Positions 12,050-25,300 of a stretch of 64,000 nt of DNA are shown here, in pieces. A program made the position numbers and the translations under genes. The DNA comes from Sphaerolaimus hirsutus (Eukaryota; Nematoda; Chromadorea; Monhysterida; Sphaerolaimidae): contig OZ038454.1 of the NCBI GenBank assembly GCA_964036195.1, positions 2,790,001 to 2,854,000 on the forward strand, in the 5' to 3' direction. The notes below the pieces were generated by a model that was given only the letters and a program-made list of their open reading frames with translations, was not told the DNA's origin and made no database searches. Numbering within the stretch: position 1 is the first letter of the stretch; every line of letters begins with the position of its first letter.

Positions 12050-12274
12050 TGGGCCCACACACACTAGTTGACATCGCAAATTCGCGTCAATTGAATAAAA
12101 CAAGAAGTTTGTAAAAAGCATCACACTTAACAGGAACAATGAAAATGAAGTGTCATGATGTAAAATTAACTATACTCTATCAGATGGATAAGTTGAAATC
12201 ACAGTATCATATCACTTAAATTCAGTTGACATTTAGTTGACACAAATTCAGTTGACATCCAGTGTGTGGGGGGC
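12050..12274. mobile_element. MITE-B copy
   Basis: Full-length, opposite in core orientation to the copy at 11213. Ends CCCACACACACTAG and CAGTGTGTGGGGGGCC. Confidence 0.82.
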
Positions 12275-12581
12275 CATTATTGCCCTTGTATTTTGTTCAG
12301 GGGGGGGGGGGTAAGTTAGGTTGACAAACTAGTTTTCGGCAGCCGTGGTTTCCGGTCAGAAAAATTGGATTTTTGTCAACTCATAAATCGGCATTAAATG
12401 CATTTGAGTTCACCAGAATGAGGTGTCTGTCAACAGTACAGTTGACAAAGATTTAATATCAACTACAGTTGACGAAGATTGCGGCTGATTTATGAGTACC
12501 CAACTCGAGTCGAGCGGCAAACAAATTACTTTTGACAAACGTTTGGTGAAAAATGTCAAATGCCACCACTAGTACACCTTC

Positions 12582-12965
12582 TACCGTTTTTCCTCGAAAT
12601 ACCCCCCCTCGTTTGACCCCCCCCCCCCTCTCGAGACCACTATGAAACAATCACCCCCCCCAAATTGAGTGTAAAGGGAACGTACATGACAATAACTGTA
12701 GTTTGTGTTCTGTGTACTGCAGAACACACGTCAAAACAATGTCGGTATCACGTTAGAACAGTGTACATACCACCTACATACTAATATTAGTCTAGAAAAT
12801 ATTATAAATGGCGGTTTTTGTTGCATTTTTCGACGTCTGCGTACGTTTCAGACGACAATTTCGTACTTGGTTTTCAAAAATTTTCTTGTGAAATAATAAC
12901 CCCCCCCCCTCTCGGGACCACTATGAAACAATCACCCCCCGGGGGGTATTTCAAGGAAATACGGT
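12582..12965. mobile_element. MITE-D copy
   Basis: TACCGTTTTTCCTCGAAATA to TATTTCAAGGAAATACGGTA, with TGAAACAATCACCCCCC blocks at both sides. Sits in an older TTGAC-type repeat region. Confidence 0.82.
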
Positions 12966-13260
12966 AGTTATTTACTAAAATACACTTCATTTTGCAAATT
13001 GATTCCCATTTACGTTTGCAGAAACTATACAATTTTGTGTAAAAAACAGCAATAAGAGCACACAAAAAAAAAACGAAACGTAAAGTCCGCCGACCCCCAG
13101 AAATCTAAAATCGGGGGTTATTCGGAAAATGCAAAAAAACAGAGGTTATTAACGACAAGGAGTTATAGACCTGTTCATTTGGGATTACATTTCGTATTTC
13201 GTAAGTGTCAACCAGAACAAAAAAGACAAGCTTTCATTACTGGATTTTTATGATAAAATG

Positions 13261-13868
13261 CCTACACACACTAGTTTTCACAGTGACTTGTGTGAAAACT
13301 GAAATGGCCACATGGCCACATCCAGCCTACTCTATTGAATGCTCCATGTGTTTTAATTTTCAAATTTAAGCTTTCATTCATTTTAATTAAATTAAATCAT
13401 TCAACCGTGTTGATTACCGTATTTCCTCGAAATACCCCCCTCAAAATGGACACTATGAACTTATAAACCCCCCCCCCCAAAAAAAAAAAATTTAGTGTAT
13501 AGAGAACGTAAATGACAAAGGCTGCGGTTTGTCATCAGGAATGCAAAACACACGTTAAAAACGATGACTCTGTTATGTGAGAACAGTGATTATTTTTACG
13601 TCTACACACTTATACAAGTCTTTAGAGTCTTATAAATGGCGATTTTTGTTGCATTTTCGACGTCTGCGTACGTTTCAGACGAGAATTTAGTACTGGGTTT
13701 TCAAAAAATTTCTGGCGAAATAACCCCCCCTCGTTTAACCCCCCCTCAAAATTCTCACTCTGAAAAAATAAACCCCCCGGGGGTATTTCGTGGAAATACG
13801 GTAACCTGCATTTGAATTTTTTTTCAGTTTTCACCGAAGTCACGGTGAATACTAGTGTGTGTAGGGCC
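13261..13868. mobile_element. MITE-C copy interrupted by MITE-D
   Basis: Same family as 5341-5591. The arms match outside 13417-13801; the interruption is a complete MITE-D. Confidence 0.85.
13417..13801. mobile_element. MITE-D (CCGTATTTCCTCGAAATACC) nested in MITE-C
   Basis: Ends CCGTATTTCCTCGAAATACC and GGTATTTCGTGGAAATACGG, duplicated target TA (13415-13416, 13802-13803). Interior C-rich blocks and AAAAATAAACCCCCC. Confidence 0.88.
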
Positions 13869-13984
13869 AATAGGTACCTTAGCGATTTCTTTTACTTTGT
13901 GCGCAAACGCAAACCAGCACAGGACAACTGAAGAAATCGGTTACCGTACCTCAACAGCGAAAATTGACTGGTGATTACCCTACG

Positions 13985-14204
13985 GAGCCAGTTCCGCAAG
14001 TGGAAAAGTTAAGAGTTAAAATTTAAGAGTTGAGTAAAATGACAAATGACAAGTTATGAGTAAAGTTAAGAGTTGTGTAAAACGACAAATGATTTTACTC
14101 AATTCTTAACTACCTATTAACTTTACTCTTAACTATTATTTATCATTTTACTCAACTCTTAAGTTTTAACTCTTAACTTTTCCACTCGCGGAACCGGCAC
14201 CAGG
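13985..14204. mobile_element. MITE-H (TTCCGCAAGTGGAAAAGTTA ends)
   Basis: GAGCCAGTTCCGCAAGTGG to CCACTCGCGGAACCGGCACC, with core AAGAGTTAAAATTTAAGAGT and its complement. Confidence 0.85.
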
Positions 14205-14587
14205 TCACCGCAAATCTTTTCTGAAATTTCACCTATGCACTGAGCGTTTTCAAACGCATTTCCAGTTGACGGACGGTCAACTGAATAGTACGCATAAGCC
14301 CAAATGAACATTTCTGTACGAAATGAAAACGTAAAAAGCCGCCAGCTATGTGGCAACGAAAAATGCCTTCAAATAATTCGTAAACGTGTAAATATGCATG
14401 CTCGAATCATATTGCACGTGCAAACCGAATATTTGGAAACGGTCAGTGGCTACGCGAACTAGTTGACAAACAAAACTGGCTTTGAACAGTTTGGCATCAT
14501 GAATAACTTTCAGCCTTCATCAGCAGAATTGACAGACTACTGATTAAGGTGAACTCAGAAGTGCTTACCAGTTGCCAATTTGGTTGA

Positions 14588-14794
14588 TCAGGTGCCGGTT
14601 CCGCAAGTGGAAAAGTTAAGAGTTAAAACATAAGAGTTGAGAAAAATACAAATGGCAAGTTATGAGTAAAGTTAAGAGTTGAGTAAAACGACAAATGATT
14701 TAACTCTTAACTTTACTCTTAACTTGCCATTTGTCATTTTACTCAACTCTTAAGTTTTAACTCTCAACTTTTCCACTTGCGGAACCGGCACCAG
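14588..14794. mobile_element. MITE-H copy
   Basis: CAGGTGCCGGTTCCGCAAGT to ACTTGCGGAACCGGCACCAG; complete palindrome, close to the copy at 13985. Confidence 0.87.
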
Positions 14795-14865
14795 CTCTGA
14801 AAATTCCGGTTGTCAACTAGTGGGTGGGACCACATTGATTTTCACAGCGGGTGATAGGTCAGGTG

Positions 14866-15029
14866 CCACTCCCAGACCCTGTAAAATGTCAAATGTCATG
14901 CAAAGTGTCAAAAGTCATGGAAAATGCCCTGCGAAATGGCAAACGTTTGCTATTTTGCAGGGCACTTTCCACGACTTTTGAAACTTTGCATGACATTTGA
15001 CATTTTACAGGGTCTGTGACTGCCCCCAG
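14866..15029. mobile_element. MITE-G copy
   Basis: CAGGTGCCACTCCCAGACCC to CTGTGACTGCCCCCAGG; arms of CCCTGTAAAATGTCAAATGT and its complement. Confidence 0.8.
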
Positions 15030-15511
15030 GTGAGAGATGACAAGTGCCAATGCTCTGCCACTTACAGAATTTACTTGTCAGCGCTATCGCAACTTTTTCT
15101 CGATCACTAGTGGAATCGGTTTACAAATGCAACTGAAGGAGTTTGCACGGATGCGATTAATTCATTGAGTGTTTCAGATATTTTACTCATCTTGTAACCA
15201 ATGAATGTCAACTTCAAAATTAAATAAATACATAAACATAACCACAATCGCGAGAAATGGCACAGGTCGCACGAAAAAGCATCAATTGTGTAAAATTCTC
15301 CAAAAAATCATGATTTTAAATTTCACAATAATCCTGAAGCTACAGTAATCAGCTGAATATGTGCATGGTTCAATTCCGACACAACCAAAATTCCCTTTCG
15401 ATGGTGCAGTAAATCGCCGCCACTGTACACGGTTCAATACGTTTGATTTGAACGAAAATTTGCAAGTGTGTTAAAAATTTGAATGGCAAAAATCGGCGTA
15501 ACATTGGCGCC

Positions 15512-15724
15512 ACACACATTGAGTTGACATTTGAATGTCAATTCAGACTTTAGTTGACGCGCCGCAAACGATCGCCAAACGCACATGCCAAAATATTTAT
15601 TTTTCAATGTTGTCTGCGGCCAGTGCATTTGTAAATACTTCTGCAACACGTGAACTAAAATCTGAACTGACATTAACCAGTTGACATCAATGTCCAGTAA
15701 TGTCAACTGATGTAGCGCCATTCT
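15512..15724. mobile_element. MITE-Q (ACACATTGAGTTGACATTTG palindrome)
   Basis: GCGCCACACACATTGAGTTG to TCAACTGATGTAGCGCC, with CAGACTTTAGTTGACGCGCC inside. Confidence 0.75.
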
Positions 15725-15885
15725 ATGACAAATACGGTAGCCAAGTACTGTCTATATAAATTACCATGGATTTGTAAATTGCACAGTGCCATCACATGTC
15801 AAATTCCAGAAAATGAATATATACCTGAAAAGGAAAGTAAATGAACTGCACTGTGAATTGTTTTCGACAAAAATTGTGAAATTAG

Positions 15886-16062
15886 GTACCACCTTGAATA
15901 AGCCCCCAGGGAGTTAAACGATGGTAGTCCATTAACAGTAAACAATCATAATCAATATAAGAAAATTTTATCACCAATTTGGCCAATACTGATAACTTTA
16001 TAGGCGTGTATTATCCAGGGCGGGGAACTTATTCGAGAGGCGGTGCATTTATTACATTTCCA
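15886..16062. mobile_element. MITE-D-like palindromic remnant
   Basis: GTACCACCTTGAATAAGCCC at left mirrored loosely by ACTTATTCGAGAGGCGGTGC at right. Confidence 0.55.
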
Positions 16063-16223
16063 ATGCAGTCCATTCCAACTTGGATAAATAAGTCAAAAAA
16101 GTTACCAAAACTCGTACATGGTCAACAAAATGATGTACTATTGAATTGAAAAAAGAAATACAAAATTATTCATAATCACCTGTAATAGCAAATTCAGTTT
16201 CCTACATTTCAAGCAACTAAAGC

Positions 16224-16375
16224 ACCAGGTACCAGTCCCGCACCCGGTAGAATGTGGGGTAAAGTGTCAAATACTACACGACATTTGAAAGATTTTCATG
16301 AAATTTGACACTTTACACTTCTGACACTTCACTGAAGTTTGACACTTTACACAGGGTGCGGGGCTGTCCACGAAA
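16224..16375. mobile_element. MITE-G copy just downstream of the kinesin stop codon
   Basis: CCAGGTACCAGTCCCGCACC to GGTGCGGGGCTGTCC. It ends 14 bp past the stop (16389), so it may fall in the 3' UTR and supply its end. Confidence 0.75.
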
Positions 16376-16388
16376 CCACGTTAACTCA

Positions 16389-19300
16389 CTAAACCACCCT
16401 ATGTCTCTCAGCGGCCGCATCTGCGCAGTTACGCAGCTGCGCGTGCAATTGCTTCTGGAAGTTTGAGCTGCGTCGTTTTCTGGCGCGCGTCACTTTGCAG
16501 GCTGGCGCGGACGCCTGGTTCTGGGGTTGGCGCCTGGCGCCAGGAGCGCCGTCAGACTTGGCGCTGCCCGCGCCGCTGTTGGCTACCTGTTTGGGGGGGG
16601 GGTCATGCTCAGGGTGTCAAATTTCCGTAGGCAAATTCCGTTTCCGTTTTCCGGCAAGTGCAAAAAAATTCCGTTTCCGTTTTCCGGCAAGTGCAAATTT
16701 TATTCCGTTTCCGCTTTCCGCAGGCAAATTTTTCCCGTTTTCCGGCAAGTGCAAATTTTTTTTCCGTTTCTGTAAACATTTTTGTTGACACCCTAGTTAT
16801 GCTGGTCGTCGGGTAGATTGGCCCCAGAAACGCCATTTTACATCGACACCAAACGTCAACTGGTTCCGTTCCATTTTCAAAGCTTGAGTTCGTTCACAAG
16901 TCAGCGAGCTTTGAATCAGGATCAGCACCAGTTGACATTTGGTGTCGGTGTCGATGTCAACTAGCGTGTGTGGGCCCAATAGGGTCTAATCAAAGCCGAT
17001 CCGTAGTCCCCACAAAATGGTAGAATTTTCCAGTGACATTTGCGGCGCACACACTAGTTTACACTTGTGCGTCAACTCAGATTTCGGCTTCACCTGTCGC
17101 AGAGCGATGTTCCAACGCACTTGCCGTAATATTTATAGTTTAAAATTGCCGCATGTGCATTGGAAAATCGCTCTGCGACACGCGAGACAGAAATTTGAGT
17201 TGACACACGCATTTGACAACACACATTTGTCAACTAGTGTGCGGGCCGCCATTCCTGACAACCCAGCCGTGTTTGAACCGTAAAGTAACAATGGGCCTGA
17301 CAACCCACACACTGGATGTCAACTGAATTCGTGTCAACTGAATTTAAGTGATACTGTGATTTCAACTTATGTATCTGATAGAGCATAGTCAATTTTACAT
17401 CATGACACTTCATTTTCATTGTTCCTGTTTAGTGTGATGCTTTTTACAAACTTCCTGTTTTATTCAATTGACACTGAGTTGACGTGAATTTGCGATGTCA
17501 ACTAGTGTGTGTGGGCCCTATGGAACAATATTACTCTTTGATCTTTAAAGTTCCAAAAGACTCCATATCGATACTTGACGGTCAAACTTGAAAAGTGAAA
17601 GACTTTTTTCAATTCAACAATCAATATAACCCAAAGCACAGCATACCTTTTTGCACATGTTCCACACCCGACCCAAGGGTGATTTCATCTGCTGTCGATG
17701 TTTTTCAATACTCGCGTCCGGCTCGATTACGTAAGTGCTGCCAGTCCTAAAATCAAAACAAGTGTGTATGGCCCCGCACACGCTAGTTGACATCGACACC
17801 AAATGTCAACTGGTGCCGATCCCGATTCAAAGCTGGCTGACGATTCGACGAACGACGTTCAAACGCAAGCTTTGAATTGGGAACGGAACCAGTTGACATT
17901 TGGTGTCCATGTCAACTAGCGTGTGTAGGGCCAATATTACCGTTGAAAAAATGTCAATTCAGATATTAGTTGACGGGTTACAGGGTAATTTTCAAGGGTA
18001 AATCAATGGAGTTTCAAAGCAATGGAATAATTATTGAAATGTACATCTGGACATCATTCGGCGACACGTCAACTAGATAAAATCTGAATTGAAACCAGTC
18101 GGCCCAGTTGACATACGATCTTATTGTCAACTGGTGTGTGTAGGACCAATATAACGCAAGGTGGCGACAAAAATATCCACCCAGTTGAAAAAATAAAGAT
18201 AAACTAAAAAAACAACGAAAAATAGTAAATTAAAAAAAAATTATAACAAACCTATGATTATGTCTAAGCGACGGGGATGACGCAGTTCTCAATTTCGACG
18301 CCCGATTTTCCCTGTAGGGTGAATCGAACCGCGACCGGCCGCGGTTATATTGCGCTGGCGCCTGGCGCTTGGCACCACTCGCTGACGCCAGACTCTTGGC
18401 GCTAGCTGGCACGCTGCCAGAGGGTCCGGCGCACAATGGGGTGGATTCCACGGGTGCCTGAGACAGGGAGAAGTTGGAATGTGGGTTATTTTTTAATAAC
18501 TAGATGACATAAGAATACTGAGATACTTCCCTATCAAGATCGGGTTGCACGATATAAAAATATTTCATGAAGTTTGCCGATTCACATTTAAAAAATGGAA
18601 AAATACGCTCAATAATTTTCCTCACAGTACATTGCTAAATATCATTATGCGATAATTGAACAAAGATTCGATTCATCAAAACATGACACAATTATGCGCA
18701 AAGCATAATCCCGCCCAGTAAAACAAACAAAAGTCAACAATAGTTTGAAAAACCTGCGTGGGGCGCGGGCGGTCGGCTGACATGAATGGATTTCGTAGAA
18801 CTGCATCCTCACGTTTCGTGTCTCCGCATTCAAACTGGAAATGAACATATTCGTATTTATCAAATAAATAAATACAAAGAAAATTGCAGGGATCTCCATC
18901 GGGGAGGGGTTTCTATCCCCTGCCCCACCCAAATCACTCAGCTGTTCATGTGAAGCAACTTTTCGGCTGATTTTTCCCCCAACTTTCACTCAAATTTCCA
19001 TCAAACTTGGATCCATTTTGCTAATTGTCACCTACAAAATCGCTATTTTCAGCTATAAACATGGTTATCAACATTCTTATCTATTTTTACTCTTCCTGCC
19101 TTCTGCCTTTTAACCTTTCTGCCTACTAACTGCCTGAAATGCTATCTATCCGGCCCCCGCACGGGTCAAAATCCTGTACACCCCCCAGGAAAAAAAAGAC
19201 ACCCGCCAAGTTAAACCTCACCTTTGCACAACCAGGCTCGTTCCTAGGCCGGACAATTGTGCGCGAACGCAATTCATATTTGACAGTTTCTGGCGGCTTT

Positions 19301-22300
19301 TTGTCTGCCGCATTTTGNNNNNNNNNNNNNNNNNNNNNNNNNNNNNNNNNNNNNNNNNNNNNNNNNNNNNNNNNNNNNNNNNNNNNNNNNNNNNNNNNNN
19401 NNNNNNNNNNNNNNNNNNNNNNNNNNNNNNNNNNNNNNNNNNNNNNNNNNNNNNNNNNNNNNNNNNNNNNNNNNNNNNNNNNNNNNNNNNNNNNNNNNNN
19501 NNNNNNNNNNNNNNNNNACTACTGGCAGTGAAGTGATGGCTGACTTTGTGATGTAAAGTGTTTTAAGTTTAACGTGTTTTTTGAAATTGAGTTTTTGAAT
19601 TTTTTGTAAAAGTGTGTGTGGCACAGTTATTTATGTAGAAGTGCATGGAAAAGGTGACATAATTTGTGTTTTTGGCGTGATTGTACAAATGTTATCCGCT
19701 GACCAAAAATGAATAAATGTTGAACATGTGTTTATGAATTTAATTTATGGTGCTGATTCCAGTTAGCTGACATGTCACTCAGCAGATTATCACACGAATG
19801 TCCATGCAATTTACCTAAGTGTAAATTCAAAGCACTTGATACAATCGGGTGGGCGCGCCAGCGCCATCCCTCGCTGCCGAGGGAGGGCGCAAGCGACCCA
19901 CCCATAATATGGTCGGACACACCAAAATGCGGAAATAGCAAATTTAAAATCGCAATAACTTCGGAACGCAATGCGCTAGTGCAGAACCGACTGCACCATT
20001 AAAAAGCCCGTGTCGAAAAGTACCACCATGCAAATTTTCACATACAACGGTTGAGTTCGGAGGAAGTTATTACGGATTTTCTTTTTCAAGTAGTGTTGTT
20101 GTCGTTGTTCTTGTTGTTCTTGTTGTTCTTGTTCTTCTTGTTCTCCCGACAATCTTCAAACTGCAATAACTTCCTTGAAACACGACCGATTTTCATGGTT
20201 GATGGCTCATATGAAAGAGCATATGATGCCATTTCTTATTTTCGGGAATTTTTGTCACAGGCTCCGCCCACTTTGGGACGGGATCTGTTTGAAATTTTCA
20301 AACCTCGATAAATTTAAAATTTGAATACAAATGCGGCAATAAAAAAAATTTGTTGGTGTGCGCCATGACTAGAGCTTTCGAATGAGCTAATTTTTGGCGA
20401 TTTTGGTACAGATTTACAAAAGTTATTCAAGTTTGCTTATTTTGTGTAATATGCGCAAACATGCCTGAACTACTGCTTGATGTGATACTGAGCATGTGAC
20501 CTTGCATGGTGATTACTATCAGGTCATAAATGTCTAGTGGTTAATGTCAAGTCAAATGTCAAGTTATAAATGTCAAGTCAAATGTCAAATGATAAATGTC
20601 AAGTGATAAATGTCAAGCAATAAATGTCAGGCAAAATGTCAAGTGATAAATGTCAAATGATAGATGTCAAGTGATAAAATATTAAGTGATAAAATATCAA
20701 GTCAAATATCAAGTAATAAATGTTAAGTGGTAGATTTCAAGTGAAATGTCAAGTGAAAAATGTCAAATTATAGATGTCCAGTGATAAATGTCAAGTGAAA
20801 TGTCAAGTTCAATGTCAAGTGATAAATGTCAAGACAAATGTCAATTGATAAATGTCAATTGATAAATGTCAAGTGATAAATGTCAAGTGATAGATGTGAA
20901 GTTATAAAATATCAAGTGATAAAATATCAAGTCAAATTTCAAGTGATAACTGTCAAGTCAAATGTCAACTGATAAATTTCAATTGAAATGTCAAGTTTAA
21001 TGTCAAGTGATAAATGTCATGTCAAATGTCAAGTCAAATGTAAAGTGATAAATTTTAAGTGAAATGTCATGTCAAATGTCAAGTCAAATGTCAAATGTCA
21101 AGTGACAAATTTCAAGTGAAATGTCAAGTGTAATGTCAACTCATAAATGTCAAGTAAAATATCAAGTCATATGTCAAGTCAAATTTCAAGTGATAAATGT
21201 CATGTCAAATGTCAAGTTTAACGTCAAGTGATAAATTTCAAGTGAAATGTCAAGTGATAAATGTCATGTCAAATGTCAAGTCAAATGTCAAGTTTAATGC
21301 CAACTGATAAATGTCAAGTGATAAATATCAAGTGATAAATGTCAAGTGATAGATGTCAAGTTATAAAATATCAAGTGATAAAATATCAAGTCAAATATCA
21401 AGTGATAACTTTCAAGTCAAATGTCAACTGGTAAATTTCAACTGAAATGTCAAGTTTAATGTCAAGTGATTAATGTCATGTCAAATGTCAAGTCAAATGT
21501 CAAGTGAAAAATTTCAAGTGAAATGTCAAGTAATAAATTTCAAGTCAAATGTCAAGTTAAATGTCAAGCTTAATGTCAAGTGATAAATGTCATGTCAAAT
21601 GTCAAGTCAAATGTCAAGTTTAATGTCAACTGATAAATGTCAAGTGATAAAAATCAAGTGATAAATGTCAAGTGATAGATGTCAAGTTATAAAATATCAA
21701 GTGATAAAATATCAAGTCAAATATCAAGTGATAACTTTCAAGTCAAATGTCAACTGGTAAATTTCAACTGAAATGTCAAGTTTAATGTCAAGTGATAAAT
21801 GTCATGTCAAATGTCAAGTCAAATGTCAAGTGAACAATTTCAAGTGAAATGTCAAGTAATAAATTTCAAGTCAAATGTCAAGTTAAATGTCAAGCTTAAT
21901 GTCAAGTGATAAATTTCAAGTGAAATGTCAAGTTTAATGTCAAGTGATAAATGTCATGTCAAATGTCAAGTCAAATGTCAAGTTAAATGTCAAGTGCTCA
22001 AATATCAAGTCAAATGTCAAGTTATAAATGTCAAGTTGTAAATGTCAAGTCTAAAGTCAAGTGAAGTCAAATGTCAAGTGATAATGTCAAGGTGAATATA
22101 AAGTGATAACTTTCAATTGAAATGTCTAAGTCAAATGCCAAGTGAATAATTTCAAGTGAAATGTCAAGTAATAAATTTCAAGTGAAATGTCAAGTCAAAT
22201 GTCAAGTTAAATGTCAAGCTTAATGTCAAGTGATAAATGTCATGTCAAATGTCAAGTTTAATGTCAAGTGATAAATGTCAAGTCAAATGTCAAGTTTAAT

Positions 22301-25300
22301 GTCAACTGATCAATGTCATGTCAAAAGTCAAATAACAAGTCATATGTCAAGTCAAATTTCAAGTGGTAAATGTCAAGTCAATTGTCAAGTTAAATGTCAA
22401 GTGATCAAATATCAAGTCAAATGTCAAGTTATAAATGTCAAGTCTAAAGTGGCAAGTGAAATGGCAAGTAAAAAGAGAAGTGAGAAGTGAATTGCAAAGA
22501 AAATTGGCAAAAGTCAAATGAGAAGTGAAATGGCAAGTAAAAAATTAAATTGAAAAACTTTGATAAATGGATACTGAACTGTGATCAATATTTCTAGTTA
22601 ATTTTTTTTGGTGAACAATCACATTATGCTATTGTCACAAATATGAGTTGTACATAGAATTATGATACACTCCTTAACTCTTAATGGTGGACCAATTTCG
22701 TTTAAGAGACATTTCTCAATGAGTTTTGGATATGTCATTTAACACATAGCATATGCAAATATCGTTGGCACATGCTGGCACCATGCCAGCCAATATTTGT
22801 AGGATGAAATTCACCCTGTCACATATAAACTTGGCCCTCATCCAAGTTATGGGTTGCATATTTTTGATCAAAATATACTGCTGTTTGATGTGATACTGCC
22901 ACTATATGGGTCTTCAATGGTTATAATTTCAAATTGTGCAATTTTATGGAGTGGTGCCATCTATACCAAAATGGTGCCATTTTCATGGATGGCGCCATCT
23001 ACTCCAAAACAGCAGTGCCATCTACTCCAAAATGGTGCCATTTTTGTGGAGTAGCACCATCTACTCGCCAGCATATTTATATATTGTTCAGCAAGACACC
23101 TACTGGGTGTCATTCGGGGAAGCCTGGGCCACTGGCCACACAAAAGAAGTATATCAGTAAAAAAATAGCTAACGCCAAACAAAAAGTGGACGCTGCCTCC
23201 ACAGCAAATAGAGATGAAGTGTGTCTTTCAAATCGACATGAAGTGCGTCTCTCAAATGGACATTAATATATATTGGATGCACAAAAGTAATGTATCATTG
23301 CTTAGAAAATGGCATACACTTCACTGATAACACACTTTACTGTGGTTACATATCCCACCTGAATAAAGAAACTATTTGTATTACATCACAAGAGTTACAT
23401 GTATTGACTGTTAAATGCACAAAAGCAATATATCATTACATCTGCATTGTGAGAAATGTCTCACATGGAACCCAGACTTTTACTTATTCAATAGTTTTCA
23501 AGGCAGATTACAGTGTTAGACGTACACATCCATGTAAAAAAAGTTTCACACCCTTCAACTATCTGAGACAAAAAGGAAAAAAATTCACTCAAGTTTATCA
23601 TAGCAGCGTGAGCTTTTTGGTTTTAAACACACACACATAGCACAGCTCACGCAGCTGTGATAAACTTGAGTGAATTTTTTTTCCTTTTTGTCTCAGATAG
23701 TTGAAGGGTGTGAAACTTTTTTTACATGGATGTGTACGTCTAACACTGTAATCTGCCTTGAAAACTATTGAATAAATAAAAGTCTGGGTTCCATGTGAGA
23801 CATTTCTCACAATGCAGATGTAATGATATATTGCTTTTGTGCATTTAACAGTCAATACATGTAACTCTTGTGATGTAATCCAAATAGTTTCTTTATTCAG
23901 GTGGGATATGTAACCACAGTAAAGTGTGTTATCAGTGAAGTGTATGCCATTTTCTAAGCAATGATACATTTCTTTTGTGCATCCAATATATATTAATGTC
24001 CATTTGAGGGATGCACTTCATGTCCATTTGAGAGACACACTTCATGTCTATTTGCTGTGGAGGCAGCATCCACTTTTTGTTTTGCTTTAGCCATTTTTTT
24101 ACTGATATACTTCTTTTGTATGGCCAGTGGCCCAGGCTTCCCCGAATGACACCCAGTAGGTGTCTTGCTGAACAATATATATATGCTGGCAAGTAGATGG
24201 TGCCACTCCACAAAAATGGTGCCATTTTGGAGTAGATGGCACTGCCGTTTTGGAGTAGATGGCACCACTCCATGAAAATGATGCCGTTTTGGAGTAGTTG
24301 GCGCCACTTCATGAAAATGGCACCGTTTTGGAGTAGATGGCACCACTCCATAAAATTGCACAATTTGAAATCATAACCCTCGAAGACCCATATAGTGACA
24401 GAATCACATCAAACAGCACTATATTTTGATCAAAAATATGCAACCCATAACTTGGATGAGCGCCAAGTTTATATGTGACCGGGTGAATTTCATCCTACAA
24501 ATATCGGCTGGCATGGTGCCAGCGCGTGCCAATGATACTTGCATATGCTATGTGTTAAATGACATATCCAAAACTCATTGAGAAATGTCTCTTAAACCAA
24601 TATGGTCCGCCATTAAGAGTTAAGGAGTGTATCAGAATTCTATGTACAACTCATATTTGTGACAATAGCATTATGTGATTGTTCACAAAAAAATTAACTA
24701 GAAATATGGATCACCAGTATCCATTTATCAAAGTTTTTCAATTTAATTTTATACTTGCCATTTCACTTCTCATTTGACTTTTGTCAATTTTCACTGCAAT
24801 TCACTTCTCACTTCTCTTTTTACTTGCCATTTGACTTGACTTGAGACTTGACATTTATAACTTGACATTTGACTTGATATTTGATAACTTTACATTTGAC
24901 TTGACATTTACCACTTGAAATTTGACTTGACATTTACCACTTGAAATTTGACTTGACATATGACTTGTTATTTGACTTGACTTGAAATTTGTCACTTGAC
25001 ATTTGACATGACATTTATCAGTTGACATTAAACTTGACATTTGACTTGACATTTGACATGACACTTATCACTTGACATTAAACTTGACAGTTCACTTGAA
25101 ATTTATCACTTGACGTTTAACTTGACATTTGACATGACATTTATCACTTGACATTAAACTTGACATTTCAGTTGAAATTTATCAGTTGACATTTGACTTG
25201 AAAGTTATCACTTGATATTTGACTTGATATTTTATCACTTGACATCTATCACTTGACATTTATCACTTGATATTTATCACTTGACATTTATCACTTGACA

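Noticed and set aside
20529-22490. CRISPR-like array
   Set aside because: Units are directly abutting and degenerate with no unique spacers, and the setting is a eukaryotic intron.
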